Source: Ruminiclostridium cellobioparum DSM 1351 = ATCC 15832
GTDB taxonomy: Bacteria > Bacillota > Clostridia > Acetivibrionales > DSM-1351
Assembly (NCBI RefSeq): GCF_000621505.1
Contig: NZ_JHYD01000023.1
Location: 62,001-126,000 of the forward strand
Length of the DNA: 64,000 bases
Reading direction: 5' to 3'
In this document: positions 37,737 through 47,977 of the stretch, piece after piece
Layout of the letters: each line of letters starts with the position of its first letter
How positions within the stretch are numbered: the first letter of the stretch is position 1
Notes under the pieces: generated by a model
Told to the model about the DNA's origin: nothing
Seen by the model: the letters and a program-made list of their open reading frames with translations, nothing else
The model's database searches: none
Program-made: the position numbers and the translations under genes

Positions 37737-38930
37737 TTATTTCAGAAGCCTTACGGTTTCTCTTGCAATGGCAAGTTCTTCGTTGGTCGGAATAACAAAT
37801 GTCTTAACAGTAGCACCCGGTGCACTGATATCGATTTCCCGGCCCCTGATCTTATTCTTGTCAGGATCGATTTTTATTCCCAGGAAGTCCATATTGTCAA
37901 GGATTTGGGTTCTTATGGTTGAGTTGTTCTCCCCTATGCCGGCTGTAAATACAATTGCATCCACGCCGTTCATGACCGCAATGTATTCACCGATAAACTT
38001 CTTGACACCATAAGCAAATATTTCAAGAGCCAGCTGGGCTCTTTTGTTTCCTTCTTCGGCAGCAGTGTGGAGATCTCTGAAATCGCTGCTTACGCCCGAT
38101 ACACCAAGTACGCCTGATTTCTTGTTCAGCAGCGTGCTTATACCTTTAACGGTGAGATCCTCCTTTTCCATCAGATAGGTAACGACCTCAGGGTCAATGG
38201 TACCGCTTCTGGTCCCCATTGCAAGCCCCTGCAGCGGCGTAAAGCCCATGGAGGTGTCAACCGACCTGCCCCTATCCACCGCACAGATGCTTGATCCGTT
38301 GCCAAGGTGGCAGGTGATGATCTTCAATTCACTTAAAGGCTTTCCGAGCAAGTCGGCAGCTCTTTCGGAAACATATTTATGAGATGTGCCGTGGAAACCA
38401 TATTTTCTGATGCCGTATTTCTCATAAAGCTCGTAAGGTATGGCATAGAGATATGCATAATCGGGCATTGAGCTGTGGAAGGTTGTATCAAACACTCCAA
38501 CCATGGGAACATCAGGCATTATCTGCTGACATGCTTCAATACCTACAATATTTGGCGGGTTGTGAAGAGGAGCTATATCAATACATTCTCTTACAGCGTC
38601 CATAACCTTTTCGTTTATAACTGCTGAGCTGTTGAACTTTTCTCCGCCGTGAACTATTCTGTGTCCGACGGCTGAAATTTCAGACATGCTCTTTATTACA
38701 CCTATCTTTTCATCTGTCAGCGCAGCTATAACAGCCGCAATTGCATCTTTATGATTCTTCAGGACTTTACTTATTACTACTGCTTCTTCGTCTCCCTTTG
38801 ACTGCTTGATAAATGAATTTTCAATACCTATTCTGTCACAAAGTCCTTTTGCAAGAACTGCTTCATTGGTCATATCGATGAGCTGATACTTTAATGAAGA
38901 ACTGCCTGCATTAATAACTAAAACCTTCAT
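37737..38930 (-). CDS. ackA: Acetate kinase
   Basis: 397 aa. Typical motifs: [19 protein letters not shown] at the start, [21 protein letters not shown] and ITAGIGENN-like [13 protein letters not shown]. It makes ATP and acetate from acetyl phosphate, the last step of acetate fermentation. The pta gene lies 127 bases upstream in the same direction, so the pair is probably one transcript. GGGAG lies 11 bases before the ATG. A 16-bp palindrome sits in the pta-ackA gap. Confidence 0.98.
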   Translation of the reverse strand: MKVLVINAGSSSLKYQLIDMTNEAVLAKGLCDRIGIENSFIKQSKGDEEAVVISKVLKNHKDAIAAVIAALTDEKIGVIKSMSEISAVGHRIVHGGEKFNSSAVINEKVMDAVRECIDIAPLHNPPNIVGIEACQQIMPDVPMVGVFDTTFHSSMPDYAYLYAIPYELYEKYGIRKYGFHGTSHKYVSERAADLLGKPLSELKIITCHLGNGSSICAVDRGRSVDTSMGFTPLQGLAMGTRSGTIDPEVVTYLMEKEDLTVKGISTLLNKKSGVLGVSGVSSDFRDLHTAAEEGNKRAQLALEIFAYGVKKFIGEYIAVMNGVDAIVFTAGIGENNSTIRTQILDNMDFLGIKIDPDKNKIRGREIDISAPGATVKTFVIPTNEELAIARETVRLLK

Positions 38931-38972
38931 TTATATTTCATCTCCCTAATTAATTATTTGATTGCTGAATAT

Positions 38973-38988
38973 TTTTGATTGATCAAAA
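38973..38988. promoter_or_regulatory. Palindrome in the pta-ackA gap
   Basis: TTTTGAT and ATCAAAA are separated by TG. It resembles a half-spaced CRP/FNR site, but the two-base centre is too short for that family. It may be a regulator site or part of a processing hairpin. Confidence 0.25.
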
Positions 38989-39057
38989 CTTTATTTTAGA
39001 TAAAAGTTACATAATATTGTACTAAATATTATATTGTACCAAACTATTGTATCAAAA

Positions 39058-40395
<1,338 letters not shown>

Positions 40396-40479
40396 TAAGG
40401 TAAGAAAATTTTTCTACAACCGAAAAATTTTCAAGAACGTGAAACGTTCTTTTGAACCCATGCGTTATAATCTACCTTA
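40396..40479. repeat. Nested palindromic repeat, copy 2
   Basis: Outer arms TAAGGTA (40396-40402) and TACCTTA (40473-40479) enclose a perfect 11-bp inverted repeat GAAAATTTTTC/GAAAAATTTTC (40404-40432) and AAGAACGT-GAA-ACGTTCTT (40433-40451). From 40426 to 40471 the sequence is nearly identical to copy 1 near 7931-7976. It ends about 25 bases before the start codon of the next gene. Confidence 0.75.
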
Positions 40480-40502
40480 CGAAAGGACAGGAAAAAGAAC
40501 AC

Positions 40503-42104
40503 ATGGAAAAAAAGCTGCTTTTGTACGCAACTTCGTTTTTTTGCGGAATGTCCGTAATGGCTGTTGAATTAAGCATTTCAAGATTATTAGCTCCAACCTT
40601 CGGAACTTCCCAGATTATTTGGACGGTCATAATAGGTCTGATAATGATTTCTCTAAGCATAGGCAATATTCTGGGCGGCAGGTCGGCCGACAAAAATAAC
40701 AGCCTTAACAAATTGTACATGATTATATGGGGTGCCGCCCTGTGGATCGCAGTCATTCCCTTTATCGGCAAATACGTTATCATTGCTATTACCGGGTTAT
40801 TGGCATTGTTCTTCTCAAATGACCTGCTGGTCACGGGTACTGCAATATCCTGTCTTGTTCTGTTTTCGGTTCCTTTGGTAGGTCTTGGCATGGTTTCTCC
40901 CTATCTGGTGAAGCTGGGTGTGACCGATCTTGAAAATGCGGGCAGAACCACCGGCAAGATTTATGCCATGAACACCATCGGAAGTATAATAGGAACATTT
41001 TTACCTACATTTGTTACAATTCCTTATATTGGAACCAATAAAACCTTTTTGCTGTTTTCTTTAATATTGAATCTCATTTGTTTGAGTTATTTCTTAATCA
41101 GGAAGATAAGACCCATTAAAGTTATAATCAGTTCGCTGTTGGTTTTTGTACTGATTTTCCTTCCCCTTTCCAATTCATACGCCTTCTGGAAGGATTGTAT
41201 CCTGGAAGACGAATCGATTTATAATTATCTCCAGGTCTCGGAGGACGAGGAAGCGGTTTATCTCTCCACAAACGTGGCTTTTGGAGTACAGTCGGTATAC
41301 AGGAAGGACAACAAGCTGTCGGGCCTTTACTATGACTATGCGCTCATGGCACCTCAGTTTTTAAAGGAATTCAGTCCGGACAATAACCTGGACCTGCTTA
41401 TACTTGGCAATGGTACGGGTACATATGCCAAGCAGTCCAGGATATATTACAAAAATGTAAAAACCGATGCGGTTGAAATCGATCCGAAAATTGTAGAGCT
41501 CTCAAAGAAATACTTTGGAGTAACCGAGGATGAGGCCACTGTCTATGAAACCGACGGCCGTACTTTCCTATCGGACAGGAATTGCAGAGAGTATGATGTA
41601 ATAATGGTGGATGCCTACCATGACATAACCATCCCTTTTCATATGACGACAAAGGAGTTCTTTACCGAAGTATCGAGTCACCTCAAACCCGGAGGTGTGA
41701 TCATACTGAATATAAATATGAAGTCAAAGGGCGATAACCCTATAAATCAATACCTCAGCCAGACTGTTAAAAGTGTCATGAACAAAGTTTATACCTGCGA
41801 TATAGCCGGTACCACCAATGTTATGCTATTTGCCTCAAATGATGCAGATATGGTCAATAACTTTGATATTAATACAGGTAAGTTTGACAGTCAGAATCCC
41901 CTTCAGAGAGTTTCACAATATGTACGTCAGAATCTCCAGGAGGTTACCGGTTCGGAGCTGGTATTCACCGATGACCTGGCTCCTGTTGAAGTTCTGGGAC
42001 AAAGTCTCCTGAACGATATCGTCAAAGATGAACTGGCCAGCTTCAAGGATATGATAAATTTTAAGGAAAAAGGGTTGCAGGGAATCTTTGATATGCTGAA
42101 GTAA
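40503..42104 (+). CDS. Membrane protein with C-terminal spermidine-synthase-like domain
   Basis: 533 aa from ATG at 40503, with AGGA about ten bases before. About seven membrane segments in residues 1-220, then a soluble methyltransferase-fold domain of the spermidine synthase type: LLILGNGTGTYAKQ, VEIDPKIVELSKKYF, ETDGRTFL and MVDAYHD. The usual QxDExxYHE substrate region is replaced by LSGLYYDYALMAPQFL. Fused proteins like this are widespread but uncharacterised; polyamine synthesis is not established. It stands alone, with no speD or speA-type gene adjacent, and converges on an ABC permease gene. Confidence 0.85.
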   Translation: MEKKLLLYATSFFCGMSVMAVELSISRLLAPTFGTSQIIWTVIIGLIMISLSIGNILGGRSADKNNSLNKLYMIIWGAALWIAVIPFIGKYVIIAITGLLALFFSNDLLVTGTAISCLVLFSVPLVGLGMVSPYLVKLGVTDLENAGRTTGKIYAMNTIGSIIGTFLPTFVTIPYIGTNKTFLLFSLILNLICLSYFLIRKIRPIKVIISSLLVFVLIFLPLSNSYAFWKDCILEDESIYNYLQVSEDEEAVYLSTNVAFGVQSVYRKDNKLSGLYYDYALMAPQFLKEFSPDNNLDLLILGNGTGTYAKQSRIYYKNVKTDAVEIDPKIVELSKKYFGVTEDEATVYETDGRTFLSDRNCREYDVIMVDAYHDITIPFHMTTKEFFTEVSSHLKPGGVIILNINMKSKGDNPINQYLSQTVKSVMNKVYTCDIAGTTNVMLFASNDADMVNNFDINTGKFDSQNPLQRVSQYVRQNLQEVTGSELVFTDDLAPVEVLGQSLLNDIVKDELASFKDMINFKEKGLQGIFDMLK

Positions 42105-42133
42105 AAAGGTCTCATAAAAACATCACAACCTTT
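42105..42133. terminator. Weak convergent hairpin
   Basis: AAAAGGT and AACCTTTT flank about 15 bases between the convergent genes at 42104 and 42123. The stem is short and AT-rich. Confidence 0.4.
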
Positions 42134-44606
42134 TATCCCGGCCGTTTCCATAGCAAAAAGACCTATGCTTGCTGTGGAAACCAGCTATAGATTCCAATAA
42201 GTTGCCACTGTATATATTAGCTCCCCATATAGCAGACAATACCAATAAACCCATTACCAATACATAATATACAATAATGCCAATCATATTGCTGCTTTTT
42301 GAAAATGAAGAAAATAAAACAAACACACTGTTAAATGTATAGCAATCCACAGAGGAAATACCTGCCAGACTCATAATAAGCGGGAGCCCCAAAATTACGG
42401 TTGACACTGACATACAAACTGACTGTTTCTTTACAAGCAGTGAGATTAAAAATATTAACGCAGTAATCGCAATACATCCGGCAATCCGAAATAAGTTATC
42501 CAAAATAACAAAATATAAAATATTTATACTTAAGACCGAATTTTTAAAAATGCTTATGCTCTGTATTGGAGCCGTCCAGGTTTTTATATCATACCGAATC
42601 AATAAATTTATATAATAAGGCATATTTACAAAAACCATAAGGAATACGGCAGTTATGCAGCCTATGATCCCTTTATATGCAAATAACCGCAGCCTTCCGT
42701 TGTATGTACTTTTACAAACCCTGACCATATCGTTTTTATATTCCATAGGGAATATGTTAGTCAAACATAGAACAAGTAAAAAACTGTAAAATAAACCATT
42801 ATACAAATCCCTGCTTCTATTATTAAATATATAGCTTGACGACAGCTCACATATAAAACTCCCGTTAATATCTTTTTCTTTTTTCAAACTCACAAGGTAT
42901 TGATATTGTTTTTTTAACCTCTCAAATCCAATCCGCTTTTCAGCGAAAAGGGTAATTTTATTTAATTCTTCTTTATAGAAAGCTTCGTCTATTAAACCAT
43001 CTTTATATGAATTTCTGAGCTTTTGCAACTCTGATGGAATATTATCGAAGCGTTTTTGCTCTGCCTGAATGAACTCTTCTTTTTCTTCTGTTAACTCTCC
43101 AGCTAAAGAATCTACATAACCTTTATATACGGCGGTATCTTTAGGCATAAGAAGCGGAGATGTATCTATATTTTGATATCCTATAATCAGAACTGCAAAA
43201 AATATTAATATTACCTTATTTGAAATAAATACTTTATATGCTTCATGCATGAACAGGCTTGTAGTGCCAGCAATCCTTTTTCTTTTTATGGAGAACCTGT
43301 TTAAAAGTTTCTGGAGTATACTGTTTGAAAACGTATAATTCTTTATGTATGCATATATGGTCAAGGAAACTGTAATAACAATTAATACTAAAAACATATA
43401 TAATGAAGCATGCGTCTTGCTTATTGGAAATCCGAAAAAGTTAATATTTGAGTATTCCCCATATAAGGCAGATACATCAAAGAAGGAAAATAAATTTATG
43501 TATTTAAGCGTATTGATATAAGATGCAGGATGTATAAATGTATGGCATATATAACTCAAACCAACAAATACTGTCAAAACCAAATATATTAATTTAGGTT
43601 TTGAAAAAATATTGAATATAGCTGCAAAAACAAATGAGGTAAGAACAGTTACTATAATCTTGGTAAAAATAAATAATAAAATAAACTCTTTAACGGTCAA
43701 CAAGAAGCTGCAATCTCTAAAGTAACTCATTGACTGAACATAACGTGATAAATCTCCAAATTCATAAAGCCTATTACCAATAAACAATATGCTGCCATAG
43801 AATATAAAGGAAAAAAACGTAATTGTAAATGTCAGAACCGCAAGTTTTGATAAAATTACAGGTGTATGTCCGTTTTTTGCGGCTTTGGTCATGGTAATAA
43901 GACCGCTTTCTTTTTCCATTAAGAATATGTAAACACACAGCAGGAATATTATGGCAGCAATTGACATGTCTGTGAATTTAAATTGCGTTGCGGATAAAAT
44001 TCCCGTATCATCATCTCCAAGCTTTAATTGGATATCTTTAAGATGGCTGAAGTCATGAGGGGTTTTTATGATATTCCTGTATGAAAAGGTTCCCTTTTTA
44101 TTAAAAATGGAAACGCTTCGCATATTTTCAGCTTTTTCTGCCATAGAATCAATAAAATCGGGATAGCTGAGAATATATTTCAACTGACTGTTCAACAAGG
44201 CAAATGAAGCCAGGCAGTCATCTAAATAACTATTATCCTCCATGTACCTGCTATCAGCATATTTTTCTAAAAGTTCATTATAAGATATTGAGGTTGAAGA
44301 TAAATTTAAAACAGGAGATAACTGCTCTTCAATAGCCTCTTCCGGAATTTTACCTATCCTGAGGTTTTTTATAATTGACAATGCATACAGCTCATTTCCC
44401 TTTTCTGTTATTTGGGACAGTGCCTCACTTGCAGATAGTTGGGAATACTCCTGTAACAGATTGTCATATTCTCTTGGAAGCAGAATATCCTTATTGCTTT
44501 GCTCGTTTATATACAGGTAGCAGTTAACAGTATACAAAATAAGAACAAATATCAGCAGAAACTTTTTGGACAGCACTTTATAAAACTCATATTTCAGTAA
44601 ACGCAT
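42123..44606 (-). CDS. Large ABC-2-type permease with internal duplication
   Basis: 827 aa from the ATG at 44606, which overlaps the ATPase gene by 20 bases. Two similar halves are visible: LLKYEFYKVLSKKFLLIFVLIL at the start and LFMHEAYKVFISNKVILIFFAVLI near residue 460. Each half has one membrane helix, a long extracellular region (about 170 and 120 residues) and then five or six helices. This layout fits permeases for export or immunity rather than nutrient import. It is the last gene of a four-gene set with an ABC ATPase, a lipoprotein and a small secreted protein. I do not recognise a characterised relative. Confidence 0.82.
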   Translation of the reverse strand: MRLLKYEFYKVLSKKFLLIFVLILYTVNCYLYINEQSNKDILLPREYDNLLQEYSQLSASEALSQITEKGNELYALSIIKNLRIGKIPEEAIEEQLSPVLNLSSTSISYNELLEKYADSRYMEDNSYLDDCLASFALLNSQLKYILSYPDFIDSMAEKAENMRSVSIFNKKGTFSYRNIIKTPHDFSHLKDIQLKLGDDDTGILSATQFKFTDMSIAAIIFLLCVYIFLMEKESGLITMTKAAKNGHTPVILSKLAVLTFTITFFSFIFYGSILFIGNRLYEFGDLSRYVQSMSYFRDCSFLLTVKEFILLFIFTKIIVTVLTSFVFAAIFNIFSKPKLIYLVLTVFVGLSYICHTFIHPASYINTLKYINLFSFFDVSALYGEYSNINFFGFPISKTHASLYMFLVLIVITVSLTIYAYIKNYTFSNSILQKLLNRFSIKRKRIAGTTSLFMHEAYKVFISNKVILIFFAVLIIGYQNIDTSPLLMPKDTAVYKGYVDSLAGELTEEKEEFIQAEQKRFDNIPSELQKLRNSYKDGLIDEAFYKEELNKITLFAEKRIGFERLKKQYQYLVSLKKEKDINGSFICELSSSYIFNNRSRDLYNGLFYSFLLVLCLTNIFPMEYKNDMVRVCKSTYNGRLRLFAYKGIIGCITAVFLMVFVNMPYYINLLIRYDIKTWTAPIQSISIFKNSVLSINILYFVILDNLFRIAGCIAITALIFLISLLVKKQSVCMSVSTVILGLPLIMSLAGISSVDCYTFNSVFVLFSSFSKSSNMIGIIVYYVLVMGLLVLSAIWGANIYSGNLLESIAGFHSKHRSFCYGNGRDKRL

Positions 44607-45501
44607 TTTGTACCCGTCTTTCCTCATTAAAGTCATTAAAAAGATAAAGATATAAATCCTCCAGATTTGGCAGTGCAGGATTGGCGTTCAGCTCGGCAGG
44701 CAAATCATCTCCTACTATTTTTACTGTTATAAGGTTATTTTTTTCTCCTACTATATTGCTGACCATATACAGGCTTTGTATCTGCTTTAGTTTTTCCACC
44801 TGTATGTGCGCCAGCCAGACCTTGTTTTCCACCTGTGATAGAACTTTTGACGGAGTGTCCTGGAGAATAAGTTTGCCCTGCTTAATAAATATAACTTCTT
44901 TAGCGGCATATTCTATATCCGATACAACATGAGTAGCAAATATAACAATTTTATCCAGGGCAATTTCACTAATAAAATTACGGATATGTACTCTTTCCTT
45001 TGGGTCAAGACCTGCCGTAGGCTCGTCCAGGATCAGTATTTCAGGATCGTTCAGCAAAGCCTGAGCAATTAATATTCTCTGCTTCATACCCCCTGAAAAT
45101 GAACCCAGCTTTTTATACGCATCCTTTTGCAAATTGACCAAACCAAGCGCATACTCTATTCTTTCTTTCGCCGCCTGCTTTTTCAAGCCCTTCAGCGCAG
45201 CCATATACCATAAAAAACGATTTGCAGTAAAATCATCATATAAGCCCTGGTGCTGGGGCATATACCCTAGTATATTCCTGAAGGCTTTTCCCATCCTCTT
45301 GATGCTTGTACCGTTAAAAGTTATATCGCCCGAATCAGCCTTAATATTATCTGTTATTATATTCATGAGAGTGGACTTTCCTGCTCCGTTAGGGCCCAGA
45401 AGCCCGTATACCCCGGCAGTAAGGGATGCATTGAAGTTATCAAGGGCCTTTTTATTACTGTTTTTATAGGTTTTTGTTATATTGCTAATTGTTAGTACCA
45501 T
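44587..45501 (-). CDS. ABC transporter ATP-binding protein
   Basis: 304 aa. Walker A GLLGPNGAGKSTLMN, Q-loop GYMPQHQGLYDDF, signature GSFSGGMKQRI, Walker B EILILDEPTAGLDP and the switch His in FATHV. The family is that of single-ATPase exporters of antibiotics, peptides or lipids (DrrA/CcmA type). It lies between a lipoprotein gene and the large permease gene that it energises; overlap with the permease gene suggests coupling. Confidence 0.95.
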   Translation of the reverse strand: MVLTISNITKTYKNSNKKALDNFNASLTAGVYGLLGPNGAGKSTLMNIITDNIKADSGDITFNGTSIKRMGKAFRNILGYMPQHQGLYDDFTANRFLWYMAALKGLKKQAAKERIEYALGLVNLQKDAYKKLGSFSGGMKQRILIAQALLNDPEILILDEPTAGLDPKERVHIRNFISEIALDKIVIFATHVVSDIEYAAKEVIFIKQGKLILQDTPSKVLSQVENKVWLAHIQVEKLKQIQSLYMVSNIVGEKNNLITVKIVGDDLPAELNANPALPNLEDLYLYLFNDFNEERRVQNAFTEI

Positions 45502-45519
45502 CCGGCTTTCTCCTAGTTT

Positions 45520-46779
45520 CTAGTTCTCAATATTTAAATCATTCCCTGTTACAATAGCAGGTGTCATACGGTCTCTATCTATTTCAAAGAAGGGTTTTAA
45601 TTCTATTTTTCCAGACCCAAACTGCTTTTTGTCGGCATAAAATATCTGAAACTTATCCTTATTGCCTGAAATAATAAAGAGGTGCTGATCTCCCCCGCAA
45701 AGTACCGAGCTGTTATCATTTATAGATCCGGTATGTATGCTGTCTATAACCTGGCCGTTACCGTCCAGCACTCTGAGCTTTTGCTGCTCCTTTGGTTTTG
45801 CATCTGCCGACCATATTATGTCATTTGAGTATAAATACTGCCGGTCTGCTAAAAATACACTGTCTTTGTCAATATTAAAAGTTTCTTTCTTATTACTTCC
45901 ATCCAAATCACAAACGAAGGAATTTTTTGCTTGTACTGTTCCATCTGCATTACATTTTGATACCGAATAATATATCTTCCCGTTATATATTGAAGGGCAT
46001 GAAGCAAGCTCCAAATCATCAGAACCTATATCGGTAAAAAGTCTGCCGGCTTTTCCGGTAAGAATATCATATCTCATTTTTATATTAGTAAAGCTTTTTT
46101 TATTATGAGCAAATTCAAAAAAATATAGATTATCTCCGTAGCACATTAAATCCTGGATATGTCCGCCTTCAAGGGAGCCTGTATATATGGTTTCAGGCTT
46201 TGCATTGAACTTATTCATATCAAATTCTTTAATACTGTAAACAGACTTCTGATTTTTATCATAGGCAGTCTGTTCATAGTATAACTTGCCGCGATGGAAT
46301 GCCAGAGATGTCGGCTTAACATCAAATTTTAAAATACTTTTCCTTTTGGTCCCGTCAGAAGACACTTCCAAAAACTCAGTTTCCTGCCTGCCTTTACCTA
46401 ATATGGTATTAATGACATAAATATTGCCATCATAATAGGCTATAAACGGTGATGAGCCATTACTAAAGAAAGCATTGCAGTTATAAACTTTTTTCGGGTC
46501 GATCTCCTTATCATGCACACAATTTGGTTTATTGCATAAAATCACAGGCTTCATGGTCTGCTTGTCGGCATAGTACAGATAATAACCGCTGAAAAAGTAA
46601 TACCCGTTCTCTGTTTCAGCCATAATCGGAGTTGCCCCCTGCCTGAAATACATATATTGAAAGTCCTGCCCTTCTATATAAGTATTTTCTGTATATTGGC
46701 TGTTTCCACAGCCGTATGACATAATTAAAAATATCATTAAGATTGCTATAATATATATGTTTTTTAGGTACTTTTTCAT
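45520..46779 (-). CDS. Lipoprotein with propeller-like repeats (DUF5050-like)
   Basis: 419 aa. Signal peptide with a Cys at about residue 24 (MSYGCGNSQ), so likely a lipoprotein. The body has recurring Tyr/Gly-rich blocks such as GYYFFSGYYLYYADKQ, GKLYYEQTAYD, DNLYFFEFAHN and GKIYYSVSKCN, typical of a six- or seven-bladed beta-propeller. It would sit on the outer face of the membrane beside the ABC permease. It lies between the small secreted protein gene and the ATPase gene; role unknown, perhaps binding or immunity. Confidence 0.75.
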   Translation of the reverse strand: MKKYLKNIYIIAILMIFLIMSYGCGNSQYTENTYIEGQDFQYMYFRQGATPIMAETENGYYFFSGYYLYYADKQTMKPVILCNKPNCVHDKEIDPKKVYNCNAFFSNGSSPFIAYYDGNIYVINTILGKGRQETEFLEVSSDGTKRKSILKFDVKPTSLAFHRGKLYYEQTAYDKNQKSVYSIKEFDMNKFNAKPETIYTGSLEGGHIQDLMCYGDNLYFFEFAHNKKSFTNIKMRYDILTGKAGRLFTDIGSDDLELASCPSIYNGKIYYSVSKCNADGTVQAKNSFVCDLDGSNKKETFNIDKDSVFLADRQYLYSNDIIWSADAKPKEQQKLRVLDGNGQVIDSIHTGSINDNSSVLCGGDQHLFIISGNKDKFQIFYADKKQFGSGKIELKPFFEIDRDRMTPAIVTGNDLNIEN

Positions 46780-46809
46780 AAGTCCCCCTGTTTACAAAAG
46801 GATAAAATT

Positions 46810-46845
46810 CAGAGGTTGCTGTAAGACATTTAACAGCAACCTCTG
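46810..46845 (-). terminator. Strong hairpin after the small secreted-protein gene
   Basis: CAGAGGTTGCTGT and ACAGCAACCTCTG make a perfect 13-bp stem with a ten-base loop, followed by AATTTT on the minus strand. It would end most transcripts after the small protein and let some reach the ABC genes. Confidence 0.8.
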
Positions 46846-46870
46846 AATCAGTTTTAATTAAAACATTTAA

Positions 46871-47257
46871 TCAGAAGCTTCCTATGGAAGAAACATCATA
46901 CCATGAGCTGGAAGCAGCGTAAACACCATGTGTTCCTATCGCTCCAAGGTTCCTTACACTATAATGGTCAGCATTGACATATGCAGTTACTGAAGAGGAT
47001 GGATAGCTGTTATCTGAACTAACTATATAAGTATCCTGGTTAAATCCATACTTATATTCAACTGACGCAGTGCAGAGAACCGATGAGGAAGCAGCACTTG
47101 TAGTTGCAGAAGCAGAGTCCGTTCCAAAAGATACGGAACCGGTACATTTGATTTGTCCACAATACCCGGTTACAGGTGACTTTGCAAAAATACTAAATGA
47201 TGACATTGCTAAACAGGTAACCAATAAACCTATTCCCAATATTTTTTTTATTTTCAT
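46871..47257 (-). CDS. Small secreted Ser/Ala-rich protein, uncharacterised
   Basis: 128 aa, GGAGG eight bases before the ATG. Clear signal peptide (MKIKKILGIGLLVTCLAMSSFSIFA) with cleavage expected at about residue 25, leaving about 103 residues. The mature part has Cys at about 33, 38 and 61, a run rich in Ser/Ala/Thr (SASATTSAASSS), then a Tyr/Ser-rich stretch predicted to be beta-strands. No leader motif of class II bacteriocins and no lanthionine enzymes nearby. The layout, a small secreted protein ahead of a hairpin and an ABC-lipoprotein set, recalls bacteriocin loci such as those of the lactococcin 972 type, but the sequence does not show that family's conserved pattern. Confidence 0.75.
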   Translation of the reverse strand: MKIKKILGIGLLVTCLAMSSFSIFAKSPVTGYCGQIKCTGSVSFGTDSASATTSAASSSVLCTASVEYKYGFNQDTYIVSSDNSYPSSSVTAYVNADHYSVRNLGAIGTHGVYAASSSWYDVSSIGSF

Positions 47258-47464
47258 GTTAATGACCTCCGTAAAGTAAATTTTTATTAGTTATAAATCC
47301 ACTGCAGTGATTAAACCATTCTTACTATAGCAGTTTTGTGCTTATTTGTCAATAAATCCCATTTGCTTTAATGCTAATGACTAAATATGCCTTAAATCTG
47401 CTTTATTTTTGAAAGTAGAATATGCTTTTTCGTTAAACAAAGTTGAAGTAAATTCATTGAAACC

Positions 47465-47494
47465 TTGACACATATTATTTCAAAATAATATAAT
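47465..47494 (+). promoter_or_regulatory. Near-consensus sigma-A promoter of gltX-glnS
   Basis: TTGACA (47465-47470) and TATAAT (47489-47494) are both perfect and 18 bases apart. Transcription should begin near 47501 and run into the T-box leader. Confidence 0.8.
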
Positions 47495-47539
47495 ATAGAA
47501 CAACCTATTAATTTATTAGCAATGACGATAATAAGTACT

Positions 47540-47873
47540 TCTTTAAGTTCTTAAAGTCAATTGTGCTGCAATTGACCTGCAGAGAGCCGGAGATGGTGGG
47601 AATCCGGTAAGAACACTGATGGAAACAGGTATCCGAGCTTCGGGCTGAAGAAACATTTATCAATCAATTCTCCAATGGTTTCAAGAGAATCAAAGCGGAT
47701 TTGACATTAAATGAAGTAAGCCTGACGGTTTGCTCCCGTTACAGAGAGAGGAATGAACAAATAATAATGGTGATTATTATTTGTCCGTTCTGTAAAGTGG
47801 GCTTTGCCAAGCACGGTGGTACCGCGGAAGTTAAACCTTTCGTCCTGCATATGGACGGAAGGTTTTTTGGCGT
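47540..47873 (+). promoter_or_regulatory. T-box leader of gltX (probable Glu specifier)
   Basis: The leader shows AGAGAGCCGG at 47581 (stem I), the T-box core GGTGGTACCGCGG at 47815-47827 and the terminator AACCTTTCGTCC/GGACGGAAGGTT followed by T's (about 47834-47866). GAA at 47622-47624 is followed by A, in the place expected for the specifier, so it likely reads uncharged tRNA-Glu. The specifier call was made by eye. Uncharged tRNA should allow read-through to gltX and glnS. Confidence 0.88.
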
Positions 47874-47970
47874 ATAGGAATTTTAACTTTTTATTGAAAG
47901 TCTATTTACTGTTAATCCTGAGTTTGGGGTGGTACACTAGAATATCCCAATTATATAAATTCCTATACGC
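47870..47970. repeat. MITE-like element with 14-bp inverted ends
   Basis: GCGTATAGGAATTT (47870-47883) and AAATTCCTATACGC (47957-47970) are perfect inverted ends of a 101-bp segment with no coding capacity. The element lies directly behind the T-box terminator in the gltX leader. A miniature transposable element or a long-range RNA stem are both possible. Confidence 0.55.
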
Positions 47971-47977
47971 GGGGTTT

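Noticed and set aside
38973-38988. FNR/CRP site between pta and ackA
   Set aside because: The arms fit but the centre is two bases instead of four.
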